A stretch of DNA of 22,486 nucleotides, taken from contig CADADE010000043.1 of NCBI GenBank assembly GCA_902786615.1, positions 11,666 to 34,151 on the forward strand. The letters are read 5' to 3'. Shown one piece after another: positions 8,514 through 14,092 of this stretch. The notes beneath the pieces were generated by a model. It was not told the DNA's origin, did not search any database, and worked only from the letters and a program-made list of their open reading frames with translations. How positions within the stretch are numbered: the stretch's first letter is position 1; each line of letters begins with the position of its first letter. Both the position numbers and the translations under genes were made by a program. This DNA comes from Oscillospiraceae bacterium. Its GTDB lineage: Bacteria; Bacillota_A; Clostridia; Oscillospirales; Oscillospiraceae.

Positions 8514-9396
8514 CGTACGCCCCTTTTCTTACGTAAAAGTTGTGGCGGCCCAGGCGCATCACAAAGTCCAGGTTGTTGTCAAACCAGAAGCTGCCGAAAT
8601 CGGGGTTGACAAAGTAAATGCAATCGCCCGCAGTGTTGGCCCCCTCCAGCACCATGTAGGCCGCGATGATGTCCTCTTTCTTCGGGTCGTCGTGGATGGT
8701 GCCCTTGGAGATGGGCTCAAACTGAATCGTGTGCTCATAGTCGTAGACCACGTCGAACACGGTGTCGGGGAAATCCGGGTCCTTGATGCGGTTCATGACC
8801 ACGTTGCCCACGCCGATCTTGCCCGCCATGGGCTCGATCCCGGCCTCGGAGCCGATGATGTGCGACAGCCAGTAGATATCTTCCGCCGGGTAATTGAGGT
8901 CGTAGTAATCCTCCCCGCCGCGTAGGAGTTTCAGCTCGTTCCCATCCAGGTACAGCGCCCCGCCCTGCAATACGCTTTTCAGGTTCAGGAGCTTGCAGAG
9001 GGGATAGAGGGGGAGATACAGCTCCCCGCCGCGCACAAACCAGTTGTCCGGCGCGTAGAGATAGCGCCCGTCGGCGGTAAAATACGAATCCCCGACCGTG
9101 CACTCCACTTTGAGCCCCGCAAGGTCGAGCGTGAGGTGCTCCGCGTCCCCGGTCCAGCTCATGTCCAGCCCCGCCCAGAGGCAGATCGGCTTGAGCTCCA
9201 CGTAGCAGAGATCGCCCCACTGATAGCCCCGCGACAGCATCAGCCCGTTCATGTACACCGGAATTGCGGTGAAGTGCTCGGGTGTCTCCTTCTGCGAAAT
9301 GGGCGGCAGAGGAGCGGGGGAGGGCTGCTCCGCCGCCGCGCCGACACCCGGCAGCAGCAAGAGGGCGAGCAGCAGACAGAGTAAGCGCTTACGCAT
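8506..9396 (-). CDS. Secreted SleB-type cell wall hydrolase
   Basis: This 296-aa protein has a signal peptide (residues 1-22) and then a region of short beta repeats (about 40-160). That region resembles copper amine oxidase N-terminal-type stalk domains, which in Clostridia often serve as wall-binding modules. A C-terminal SleB/Hydrolase_2 catalytic domain (about 172-290) follows. Visible landmarks are the likely catalytic Glu184 in SHIIGSEAG, GVGNVVMNR (195-203), QFEP (225-228) and the late ASN-type segment EGANTAGDCIYF. The family comprises lytic transglycosylases that act on spore cortex or vegetative peptidoglycan. The gene overlaps both neighbours by 8 bases (ATG inside the preceding stop region). 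Whether it acts in germination or growth cannot be told from sequence. Confidence 0.88.
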   Translation of the reverse strand: MRKRLLCLLLALLLLPGVGAAAEQPSPAPLPPISQKETPEHFTAIPVYMNGLMLSRGYQWGDLCYVELKPICLWAGLDMSWTGDAEHLTLDLAGLKVECTVGDSYFTADGRYLYAPDNWFVRGGELYLPLYPLCKLLNLKSVLQGGALYLDGNELKLLRGGEDYYDLNYPAEDIYWLSHIIGSEAGIEPMAGKIGVGNVVMNRIKDPDFPDTVFDVVYDYEHTIQFEPISKGTIHDDPKKEDIIAAYMVLEGANTAGDCIYFVNPDFGSFWFDNNLDFVMRLGRHNFYVRKGAYDG

Positions 9397-9637
9397 GCCT
9401 GTAATTTTTGAGCGCGGTGGCGAGCTGGTCGGGGCAGGACGTGGCCTTGCCGCCGCAGCGTATGCCCTCCATGCGCCGGATCGCCTCGTCTACCGGCATG
9501 CCGCGCAGCAGGCTTGCAATACCCTTCAGGTTCCCGTCGCAGCCGCCGACAACGTTCACGGAGACGATTTTGTCATCCTCCACCTCAATTTCCATCAGTC
9601 TGGAGCATACGCCGCGGGGGCGGTATGTGAGCTTCAT
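9389..9637 (-). CDS. TSCPD domain protein (TIGR03905-type)
   Basis: This 82-aa protein contains PRGVCSRLMEIEVEDD and VVGGCDGNLKGIASLLRG, followed by GIRCGGKATSCPDQL. This is the cysteine-containing TSCPD module that forms the C-terminal piece of some class II ribonucleotide reductases and occurs alone in Clostridia (TIGR03905). The role of the stand-alone form is unproven; metal or nucleotide-reductase assistance is a guess. I chose the ATG at 9637, which follows a GGGAGGAAAG ribosome binding site, rather than upstream ATGs at 9664 and 9679 that sit within the promoter region. It is first in the operon with the SleB-like gene and rsmG. Confidence 0.85.
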   Translation of the reverse strand: MKLTYRPRGVCSRLMEIEVEDDKIVSVNVVGGCDGNLKGIASLLRGMPVDEAIRRMEGIRCGGKATSCPDQLATALKNYRHA

Positions 9638-9669
9638 AAGCTTTCCTCCCGTCAATAACATCATTTTAT

Positions 9670-9698
9670 ATGATAACATGCCTTTCCACTCAATTCAA
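9670..9698 (-). promoter_or_regulatory. Promoter of the TSCPD-sleB-rsmG operon
   Basis: On the minus strand there is -35 TTGAAT (9698-9693), a 17-bp spacer and -10 TATCAT (9675-9670). It is back to back with the rdgB promoter: the two -35 boxes are one base apart. Confidence 0.6.
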
Positions 9699-9699
9699 G

Positions 9700-9728
9700 T
9701 TGCCTCGCGGGCAAATTTATAGTACAAT
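9700..9728 (+). promoter_or_regulatory. Promoter of rdgB
   Basis: TTGCCT (9700-9705), a 17-bp spacer and TACAAT (9723-9728) lie about 40 bases before the start codon. Confidence 0.6.
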
Positions 9729-9768
9729 CCTCTCGGAAAACTGCGGCATGCCGAGAAGGAGAGAGAAC

Positions 9769-10362
9769 ATGAAACTCATCATTGCATCAAACAATGCCCA
9801 TAAGCTGACAGAGATGAAGGCCATCCTCGCGCCGTACTTTGACGACGTGCAGTCTATGCGCGAGGCGGGCATAGAACACGAGACCGTGGAGGACGGGCAG
9901 ACCTTTCTGGAAAACGCCGTCAAGAAAGCGCGGGAGCTTGCGGAGCTCTCCGGCTGCTGCGCCATCGCGGACGACAGCGGCCTGTGCGTCGACGCGCTGG
10001 ACGGCGCGCCGGGGGTCTATTCCGCGCGCTTCTCCGGCGTCCACGGGGACGACAAGGCCAACAACCGCCTGCTGCTCGAAAAGCTTGCGGGCGTGACGGA
10101 ACGCGGCGCGCACTATACCTGCGCCATCGCCCTGGCCTGGCCGGACGGAAGGCTCCTGACCGCTGAGGACTATCTCTACGGCGAGATCGCCCACGACGAA
10201 AAGGGAAGCAACGGATTCGGCTATGACCCGCTCTTTCTCCTGCCGGAGCAGGGGCTTCGCACAGCCCAGCTCAGCGCCGAGGAGAAAAACCGCATCAGCC
10301 ACCGGGGCAAGGCTCTGCGCAAGCTGGTGGAAAAGCTGGAAGCACAGAGCGGCAGCGTTTGA
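9769..10362 (+). CDS. rdgB: XTP/dITP pyrophosphatase
   Basis: This 197-aa housekeeping enzyme hydrolyses non-canonical purine triphosphates (XTP, ITP, dITP) to monophosphates and pyrophosphate, keeping them out of DNA and RNA. Family signatures are present in order: SNNAHKLTEM at the N-terminus (substrate-binding S/TxNxxK), ADDSGLCVDAL (metal and base handling), PGVYSARF, the NGFGYDPLF segment and SHRGKAL near the C-terminus. The ATG at 9769 follows an AGAAGGAGAG ribosome binding site and aligns with the normal family N-terminus; upstream in-frame starts lie in the promoter. It is a single-gene unit ended by a strong bidirectional terminator. Confidence 0.96.
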   Translation: MKLIIASNNAHKLTEMKAILAPYFDDVQSMREAGIEHETVEDGQTFLENAVKKARELAELSGCCAIADDSGLCVDALDGAPGVYSARFSGVHGDDKANNRLLLEKLAGVTERGAHYTCAIALAWPDGRLLTAEDYLYGEIAHDEKGSNGFGYDPLFLLPEQGLRTAQLSAEEKNRISHRGKALRKLVEKLEAQSGSV

Positions 10363-10377
10363 GCGGAAACGAGAAAA

Positions 10378-10411
10378 CAGCCGGAAGCCCGTGAATCGGG
10401 GCTTCCGGCTG
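10378..10411. terminator. Bidirectional terminator between rdgB and coat genes
   Basis: A perfect 13-bp stem (10378-10390 with 10399-10411) with an 8-nt loop separates two convergent genes. On the minus strand it is followed by TTTTCTCGTTT, and on the plus strand by a weak CGCGTTT. Confidence 0.75.
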
Positions 10412-10416
10412 CGCGT

Positions 10417-10665
10417 TTAACAGCTGGGATTGAATTTTTGCTTGGTCTGCTGAACCTTCTGCTGGGGCGCGATGTCCGTCTGGTACCAGCCCTTGGCGGT
10501 CATCTGCTGGTAAAGGCTGTCACCCATGGAGAGCGCGTCGTCAAAGGCGGCGGAGAAGGTGCGGCGCACGTTCGCGCTGCTGGATTCGATCGCGCCGTGC
10601 ATATACAGGTCGCAGACGCTTTTGGCGTCGAGGAGGAGACCCTCCATAATGCATTTGTCATCCAT
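10417..10665 (-). CDS. CotF-like spore coat protein
   Basis: This 82-aa protein is helical in its first half (CIMEGLLLDAKSVCDLYMHG, then AIESSSANVRRTFSAAFDDAL), then MGDSLYQQMTAKGWYQTDIAP and a polar Gln/Lys-rich tail. That pattern (ASNPxLRxxF...LxxQDxIYxxMxxKGWY) is typical of clostridial CotF-family spore coat proteins. It would be made in the mother cell and deposited on the spore surface. The ATG at 10663-10665 follows a TGAGGTG ribosome binding site; an upstream open frame extending to 10827 runs antisense to nothing but overlaps the neighbouring gene out of frame and was not used. It follows a 57-aa coat-like gene by 10 bases, so the two are cotranscribed. Confidence 0.8.
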   Translation of the reverse strand: MDDKCIMEGLLLDAKSVCDLYMHGAIESSSANVRRTFSAAFDDALSMGDSLYQQMTAKGWYQTDIAPQQKVQQTKQKFNPSC

Positions 10666-10675
10666 GTCGTTCACC

Positions 10676-10849
10676 TCACACAAGATCGTAGAATTGGCGG
10701 TACACCTGGCGGTGGCGCTGGGCCATCTGCTGCACCTGGGTGCGCAGGGCGTTGTCCTGCAGCTGGGAGGCGGCGTTTTCAAACTGCGTCGCCAAAAGCT
10801 GCGCGTGGGACAGCGCGTCGTCCACATAGAGAAGCTCTTTTGTCGTCAT
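10676..10849 (-). CDS. Small helical protein, CotF-like, 57 aa
   Basis: This 57-aa all-helical protein (TKELLYVDDALSHAQLLATQ, then QDNALRTQVQQMAQRHRQVY) matches the N-terminal helices of CotF-type coat proteins: an opening helix, then a QDxxLRxxxQxxxxxH helix. I chose the ATG at 10849 because AAGGAGA lies 5-6 bases upstream; the ATG at 10867 lies upstream of that site. It is directly followed by the 82-aa coat gene. The pair may be the split form of the two-helix CotF arrangement seen in Clostridia. Sporulation-controlled expression is likely. A GTATA-17-AATACTG arrangement near 10885-10925 only weakly resembles sigma-F/G promoters and is not called. Confidence 0.7.
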   Translation of the reverse strand: MTTKELLYVDDALSHAQLLATQFENAASQLQDNALRTQVQQMAQRHRQVYRQFYDLV

Positions 10850-10933
10850 CGAAAGTCTCCTTTCCAAGTCCGGGATATTGAATCCCTATGTGTGCAGTAT
10901 TTCCCATGAGCGGGCGTTTATACATGCGCAATA

Positions 10934-10962
10934 GAAAAAAGACGGCTCGAAACGAACCGCCT
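10934..10962 (-). terminator. Terminator of the 25-aa micro-ORF
   Basis: On the minus strand a 10-bp stem (10962-10953 with 10949-10940, including two G-U pairs) with a TTT loop is followed by a T6 run at 10940-10935. It lies 50 bases after the stop codon of the micro-ORF at 11011-11088. Confidence 0.65.
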
Positions 10963-11010
10963 TTTTCCCGTTTGTCTCCCCTGTATGCTTATGGCATAGC
11001 CTGTATTTGT

Positions 11011-11088
11011 TTACAGCAGCGCGTAAACCACGCCGATCAGCATGCCCACGATCAGCAGCGCGGAGGAGTCGAATTTCAGATCGTCCAT
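11011..11088 (-). CDS. 25-aa hydrophobic micro-protein
   Basis: The frame ATG(11088)-TAA(11011) encodes 25 residues. An acidic start MDDLKFDSS is followed by a single hydrophobic segment ALLIVGMLIGVVYALL long enough to be one membrane helix. A good ribosome binding site (AAGGAGAG) lies 6-8 bases upstream, and a T-rich terminator lies about 50 bases downstream. It is therefore a self-contained unit. I do not recognise the family. Small one-helix proteins of this kind often modulate membrane partners or are made during sporulation, but neither is shown here. A -10-like TACAAT lies at about 11117-11112 on the minus strand without a convincing -35. Confidence 0.55.
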   Translation of the reverse strand: MDDLKFDSSALLIVGMLIGVVYALL

Positions 11089-11193
11089 GGTACACTCTCC
11101 TTCGATTTGATTGTATGCCTTATAGACGCGGCATAGAAGGAAAATGTTCCCTGCGTTGGAAAAAAGTTTTTAAGGCAGAGAGAAATTTTGATG

Positions 11194-11222
11194 TTGACAA
11201 CGGGACTGCACTATGCTATCAT
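11194..11222 (+). promoter_or_regulatory. Promoter of the truncated tRNA-Ser
   Basis: A consensus -35 TTGACA (11194-11199), 17-bp spacer and -10 TATCAT (11217-11222) place the start near 11229, about 12 bases before the tRNA 5' end. Confidence 0.75.
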
Positions 11223-11240
11223 ACTCAAGCGGCATCGTGT

Positions 11241-11313
11241 GCAGAAGTACCCAAGAGGCCGAAGGGGCTCCCCTGCTAAGGGAGTAGGCCGGTTTAGACC
11301 CGGCGCGAGGCCA
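11241..11313 (+). tRNA. tRNA-Ser(GCU), lacking T arm and 3' acceptor strand
   Basis: The segment reads as a class II serine tRNA. It has a 5' acceptor strand GCAGAAG (11241-11247), TA, a D arm with CCC/GGG stem and GG in the loop, and an anticodon stem CTCCC/GGGAG (11268-11272 with 11280-11284). The loop CTGCTAA carries anticodon GCT at 11275-11277. A long variable arm GCCGG/CCGGC (11288-11292 with 11300-11304) follows. After GCGCGAGG at 11303-11310 a normal tRNA would continue with the rest of the T stem, TTCRA loop and CTTCTGC acceptor strand. Here the sequence jumps straight to CCA (11311-11313), as if about 20-22 bases were deleted. The gene keeps a strong promoter and a near-perfect terminator. 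As written it cannot form a cloverleaf; it is a pseudogene or a tRNA-mimicking RNA. Confidence 0.75.
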
Positions 11314-11320
11314 TGAAAGA

Positions 11321-11356
11321 AACCTCTTTTGTCTACCAGGACAAGAGAGGTTTTTT
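11321..11356 (+). terminator. Terminator of the truncated tRNA-Ser
   Basis: A 13-bp stem (11321-11333 with 11340-11352, one mismatch that can pair as G-U) with loop TACCAG is followed by T6. The segment CTTTTGT within its 5' arm (11326-11332) could instead pair with GCAGAAG at 11241-11247. Confidence 0.85.
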
Positions 11357-11405
11357 CCTGCTTTCCGAGCAAAAATCAAGCAAATACGAGTAAAACAGAG
11401 ACCAG

Positions 11406-11451
11406 ATCGGGCTTCGGAGCGGCTATGCGGCTGTGCCGGAGCCCGATTTTT
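11406..11451 (+). terminator. Second hairpin with T run
   Basis: A 12-bp stem (11406-11417 with 11436-11447, one G-U pair) with an 18-nt loop is followed by T5. No gene ends immediately upstream, so it is either a back-up terminator for the tRNA unit or a remnant of a lost gene. Confidence 0.5.
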
Positions 11452-11508
11452 GCGTTTTCCGTGGCAAAATGGCGGGTGTATATGCGTATCGGGTTAACTC
11501 AGTTAATC

Positions 11509-11647
11509 CTGTCATTGCGAGCCAGCGCCGCAGCGTTGGCGTGGCAATCCGCCCGCCGGAGGCACTACCAATTACAGAAATGCTGGCTGACCGCGGAGAG
11601 AACGGATTGCCACACCAGTGACATCGGTCACTGGTTCGCAATGACAG
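11509..11647. repeat. 139-bp palindromic intergenic repeat (MITE-like)
   Basis: Perfect 12-bp terminal inverted repeats (CTGTCATTGCGA at 11509-11520, TCGCAATGACAG at 11636-11647) enclose a second perfect 11-bp pair (GTGGCAATCCG at 11541-11551, CGGATTGCCAC at 11603-11613). Two side hairpins lie between these arms (11521-11528/11533-11540 and 11614-11622/11627-11635). The whole would fold as a cross or cloverleaf. It has no coding capacity. TCATTGCGA...TCGCAATGA repeats are, from memory, widespread in Firmicutes and other gut genomes. Confidence 0.75.
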
Positions 11648-11766
11648 CTCGGGAGCTGATACTTGCTAATTCAAGCAGATAAGTTTTATGCCCCGACAGA
11701 AAAGTTTACCGAAACGTTTGACCGGCGAATTGCGGTCAATTCTCCCGCCGGGGAGCGGAAAAAGAA

Positions 11767-11795
11767 TTGTAATCCGTTTTTATTCATTGTATAAT
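11767..11795 (+). promoter_or_regulatory. Promoter upstream of the hydrolase pseudogene
   Basis: TTGTAA (11767-11772), a 17-bp spacer and a perfect TATAAT (11790-11795). The predicted start near 11802 coincides with the first base of a long hairpin. Confidence 0.7.
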
Positions 11796-11801
11796 AAATA
11801 A

Positions 11802-11866
11802 GACAGCGCCGATCCGAGCCCGGCCTTTTCTCAGAGTCCGCGAGTGCCGAAGGATACGGCGCTGTC
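11802..11866 (+). other. 5' leader hairpin before the hydrolase pseudogene
   Basis: A perfect 10-bp stem (GACAGCGCCG at 11802-11811 with CGGCGCTGTC at 11857-11866) encloses a 45-nt structured interior. It begins at the predicted transcription start. No T run follows, so it is not a terminator. I recognise no known riboswitch class in the interior. Confidence 0.4.
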
Positions 11867-11894
11867 ATAAAATAACTTATACGGAAAAGAGAAA

Positions 11895-12293
11895 ATGGAT
11901 CAAAAAGATTTCTGCGCATCGCAATTCTCCTGATGCTCTTGATGACGATGCTCCCCCAAAACACGCTCGCGCTCGCCAGGGAGAGGGCGGGCGGCGTGAG
12001 CACGGAAGAGCGCTGGCTGGAGCGGGACGGTCAGAAAATCTATGGAAGGCTTTATCTGCCGGAGAAAACAGGTGCGCCGCTCCCGCTTGTTATTCTATCT
12101 CACGGGCTCGGGAGCAACCACAGCAAAATGGAGCCCTATGCGGAAAGCTTCGCCGAAAACGGGTGCGCAGCAGGCGTTGGCCGACGCCCGGACGGTGATC
12201 GTAGAGGGCGCGGGGCACGGGTTTTACGGCGAGGACAGAGAGCGCGTCGAAGGCGAAGCGGCGGCGTTTGTACAGGAAATCGCGGCGGCATGA
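11895..12293 (+). pseudogene. Secreted alpha/beta hydrolase, disrupted
   Basis: Three frames must be joined to read this gene. ATG at 11895 opens MDQK and then stops. Adding one base in the A5 run (11902-11906) restores KRFLRIAILLMLLMTML, a signal peptide, and then WLERDGQKIYGRLYLPE and LPLVILSHGLGSNHSKMEPY, the start of a serine hydrolase with the oxyanion HG motif. After about codon 90 the frame shifts again and about 40 C-terminal residues follow (ADARTVIVEGAGHGFYGED), holding the usual catalytic His in GHGF. The central 100-150 residues, including the nucleophile elbow GxSxG, are missing. The gene therefore has at least a 1-base frameshift and a large internal deletion, and cannot be active. 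It has an intact promoter and GGAAAAGAG ribosome binding site. Confidence 0.8.
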
Positions 12294-12319
12294 GACAGAA
12301 ACGGAGGCGGTAAAACAGC

Positions 12320-13117
12320 ATGTTTGACAAAGAACTGGCAAAGGATGTGTTCCTGCGCTATGCAGAGCAGTATGATACTCAGAATATTCTGATCTCCCAT
12401 AAGATCGAGCACACCTTCCGCGTGGCCATGCTCTCGGAGCGCTATGCAAACGCGCTCGGTATGGGCGCTGAGGATGTTGCGCTTGCGTGGTTTCTCGGCC
12501 TGCTGCACGATATCGGGCGCTTCGAGCAGGTCAGACGCTTCGGCACCTTTGTGGATTCCCAATCGGTGGATCACGCGGAGCTGAGCGGGGACATCCTTTT
12601 CCGGGACGGGCTTCTGGACCGCTTCCCGAAAGACGGGCTGCCGGAGGATTGGAGAGCAATCGCGGAGCTGTCCATCCGGCAGCATAACAAGCTTAAGCTG
12701 CCCGACGGACTGGACGAGCGGACGCGGACTTTCGCGGAGCTTCTGCGCGACGCGGACAAAACCGACATTTTCAGAGTCATCGCCAGCATCCCCTTTGAGT
12801 CTCGGGCCGGAAGCAGCAGGGCGAGCTTTCAGGATACCCCGGAGGCCAGCCGCGCGGTGATGGCCTGCGTGCTGGAGCATCGCTGCGTGCCCGCCGGGCT
12901 TCGCCGCTCTCACTTTGAGGGGCGCGTTTCCCACTGCTGCATGGTGTTTGAACTGGTGTTTGAGGTCAGTCGGCGCACCGTGCGGGAGGAGGGCTGGCTT
13001 CGGAGCCTTCTCGCGGAGACCGACAGCGAGGGAAAGCAGATCTGGAACGACAGGGAAACGGAGCAGCTTCGTATTTTACGCCGCGAGATCGAAAAGGCCT
13101 GGGGCGTATCGCTTTAA
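12320..13117 (+). CDS. HD-domain metal-dependent hydrolase
   Basis: This 265-aa protein contains a complete HD phosphohydrolase signature: His31 in KIEHTFRVAML, the HD pair His63-Asp64 in LLHDIGRFEQ, His85 in DHAELS, His122 in RQHNK and Asp144 in LRDADKTDI. Such domains bind divalent metal and typically hydrolyse phosphomonoesters or nucleotides; the substrate cannot be read from sequence. The C-terminal third (about 190-265) is helical and not assigned. It starts after a GGAGG ribosome binding site. It is separated by only 16 bases from the acyltransferase-ACP gene and so is probably cotranscribed with it. Whether it works in the same pathway is uncertain, because HD proteins are found next to many unrelated genes. 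Confidence 0.85.
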   Translation: MFDKELAKDVFLRYAEQYDTQNILISHKIEHTFRVAMLSERYANALGMGAEDVALAWFLGLLHDIGRFEQVRRFGTFVDSQSVDHAELSGDILFRDGLLDRFPKDGLPEDWRAIAELSIRQHNKLKLPDGLDERTRTFAELLRDADKTDIFRVIASIPFESRAGSSRASFQDTPEASRAVMACVLEHRCVPAGLRRSHFEGRVSHCCMVFELVFEVSRRTVREEGWLRSLLAETDSEGKQIWNDRETEQLRILRREIEKAWGVSL

Positions 13118-13133
13118 GAAGGAGGGGGCGCAA

Positions 13134-14081
13134 TTGATTCTGGCATTTTACGGCGCGGGCGCCATGGGTCGGGAATTTAAGTATGTTGCGGATAAGACCG
13201 GCGAGTGGCCGGAGATGGTTTTTATCGATGATCACGCCGCGGCGGAGAGCCTGCTGGGCTGCCCCATCGTGAGCTTCCAGACCTTCCGCAGGCGTTACCG
13301 CCCGGAGGACACGCGCTTTGTCATCACCATCGGGGAGCCGAAGTTTCGCCGGGAAGCCTTCGAGCGCATGACGGAGGCGGGCTATCGCGGGGCGCTGCTG
13401 ATCCATCCCGCGGCTGAGATCTGCCCCGACGCGGAGCTCGGCGAGGGCGCGGTCATCGGCTTCGGCGTCACCGTCGGTTCGCTTGCGCGGATCGGGAAAA
13501 ATTTTTATGCGGCAAAGGGGGCGTCCGTCGGGCATGACGCGGTGATCGGAAACCACAGCCGCGTCGGAGCGGGCGCGTTTATCGGCGGGCATACCGTCAT
13601 CGGGGAGAACGCTTTTATCGGCAGCGGCGCGCTCCTGAAGGACCGCATCCATGTCGGCGATTACAGCGTCGTGGCGATCGGGAGCGCTGTGTTCAGCGAC
13701 GTTGCCGAAGGCACGACCGTCATGGGCAATCCCGCCAGGGTCACAAACGAGGGGGAGCAGGGGCTCCTGTACGCACCGAGTCGTGCGCTCGCGGACGCGG
13801 CGGCGACGGAGGAGAAGAGCGCGGAAGAGACGCTCGGCCCGGATCGCATTGCCGAGCTTTACTGGGAGGCCTTCTCCGGCTGCTTTGAGGGAATGGACTT
13901 TAATCCTGTGAGCTTTCGTTTTCATGACGACGGCTGGGATTCCATCACGCAGATGAGCCTGATCTGCCGCCTGGAGGAGACCTTCCATATCTCCTTCAAG
14001 GGCCGGGAGACGATGAAAATCAACTCCTACCGGACGGGTCTTGAGCTTGTGCGCAAAAAGCTGGACAGCGCGAAAAAATGA
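13134..14081 (+). CDS. NeuD/PglD-type acyltransferase fused to acyl carrier protein
   Basis: This 315-aa protein has three parts. Residues 1-90 form a small Rossmann-like domain starting ILAFYGAGAMGREF, as in NeuD/PglD sugar acyltransferases. Residues 92-205 are a left-handed beta-helix of hexapeptide repeats (IGENAFIGSGALL), with the likely catalytic His134 in SVGHDAVIG and a closing MGNPAR. Residues 235-312 are an acyl carrier protein domain with a phosphopantetheine site at Ser270 (DDGWDSITQMSLI). The start is a TTG at 13134, chosen because GGAGGGGG lies 5-6 bases upstream and the protein then begins exactly at the Rossmann strand. NeuD-type enzymes usually use free acyl-CoA; a fused carrier suggests that the acyl group is delivered from the ACP. 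The gene overlaps the stop of its own frame with an ATGA and is followed by the adenylation enzyme. Confidence 0.85.
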   Translation: MILAFYGAGAMGREFKYVADKTGEWPEMVFIDDHAAAESLLGCPIVSFQTFRRRYRPEDTRFVITIGEPKFRREAFERMTEAGYRGALLIHPAAEICPDAELGEGAVIGFGVTVGSLARIGKNFYAAKGASVGHDAVIGNHSRVGAGAFIGGHTVIGENAFIGSGALLKDRIHVGDYSVVAIGSAVFSDVAEGTTVMGNPARVTNEGEQGLLYAPSRALADAAATEEKSAEETLGPDRIAELYWEAFSGCFEGMDFNPVSFRFHDDGWDSITQMSLICRLEETFHISFKGRETMKINSYRTGLELVRKKLDSAKK

Positions 14082-14092
14082 AAGGAGCCGCC

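Noticed and set aside
11241..11332. A complete tRNA-Ser using CTTTTGT (11326-11332) as the 3' acceptor strand
   Set aside because: The acceptor pairing works only with two G-U pairs, the intervening bases give no T stem or TTCRA loop, no CCA follows at the right place, and those bases form the terminator.
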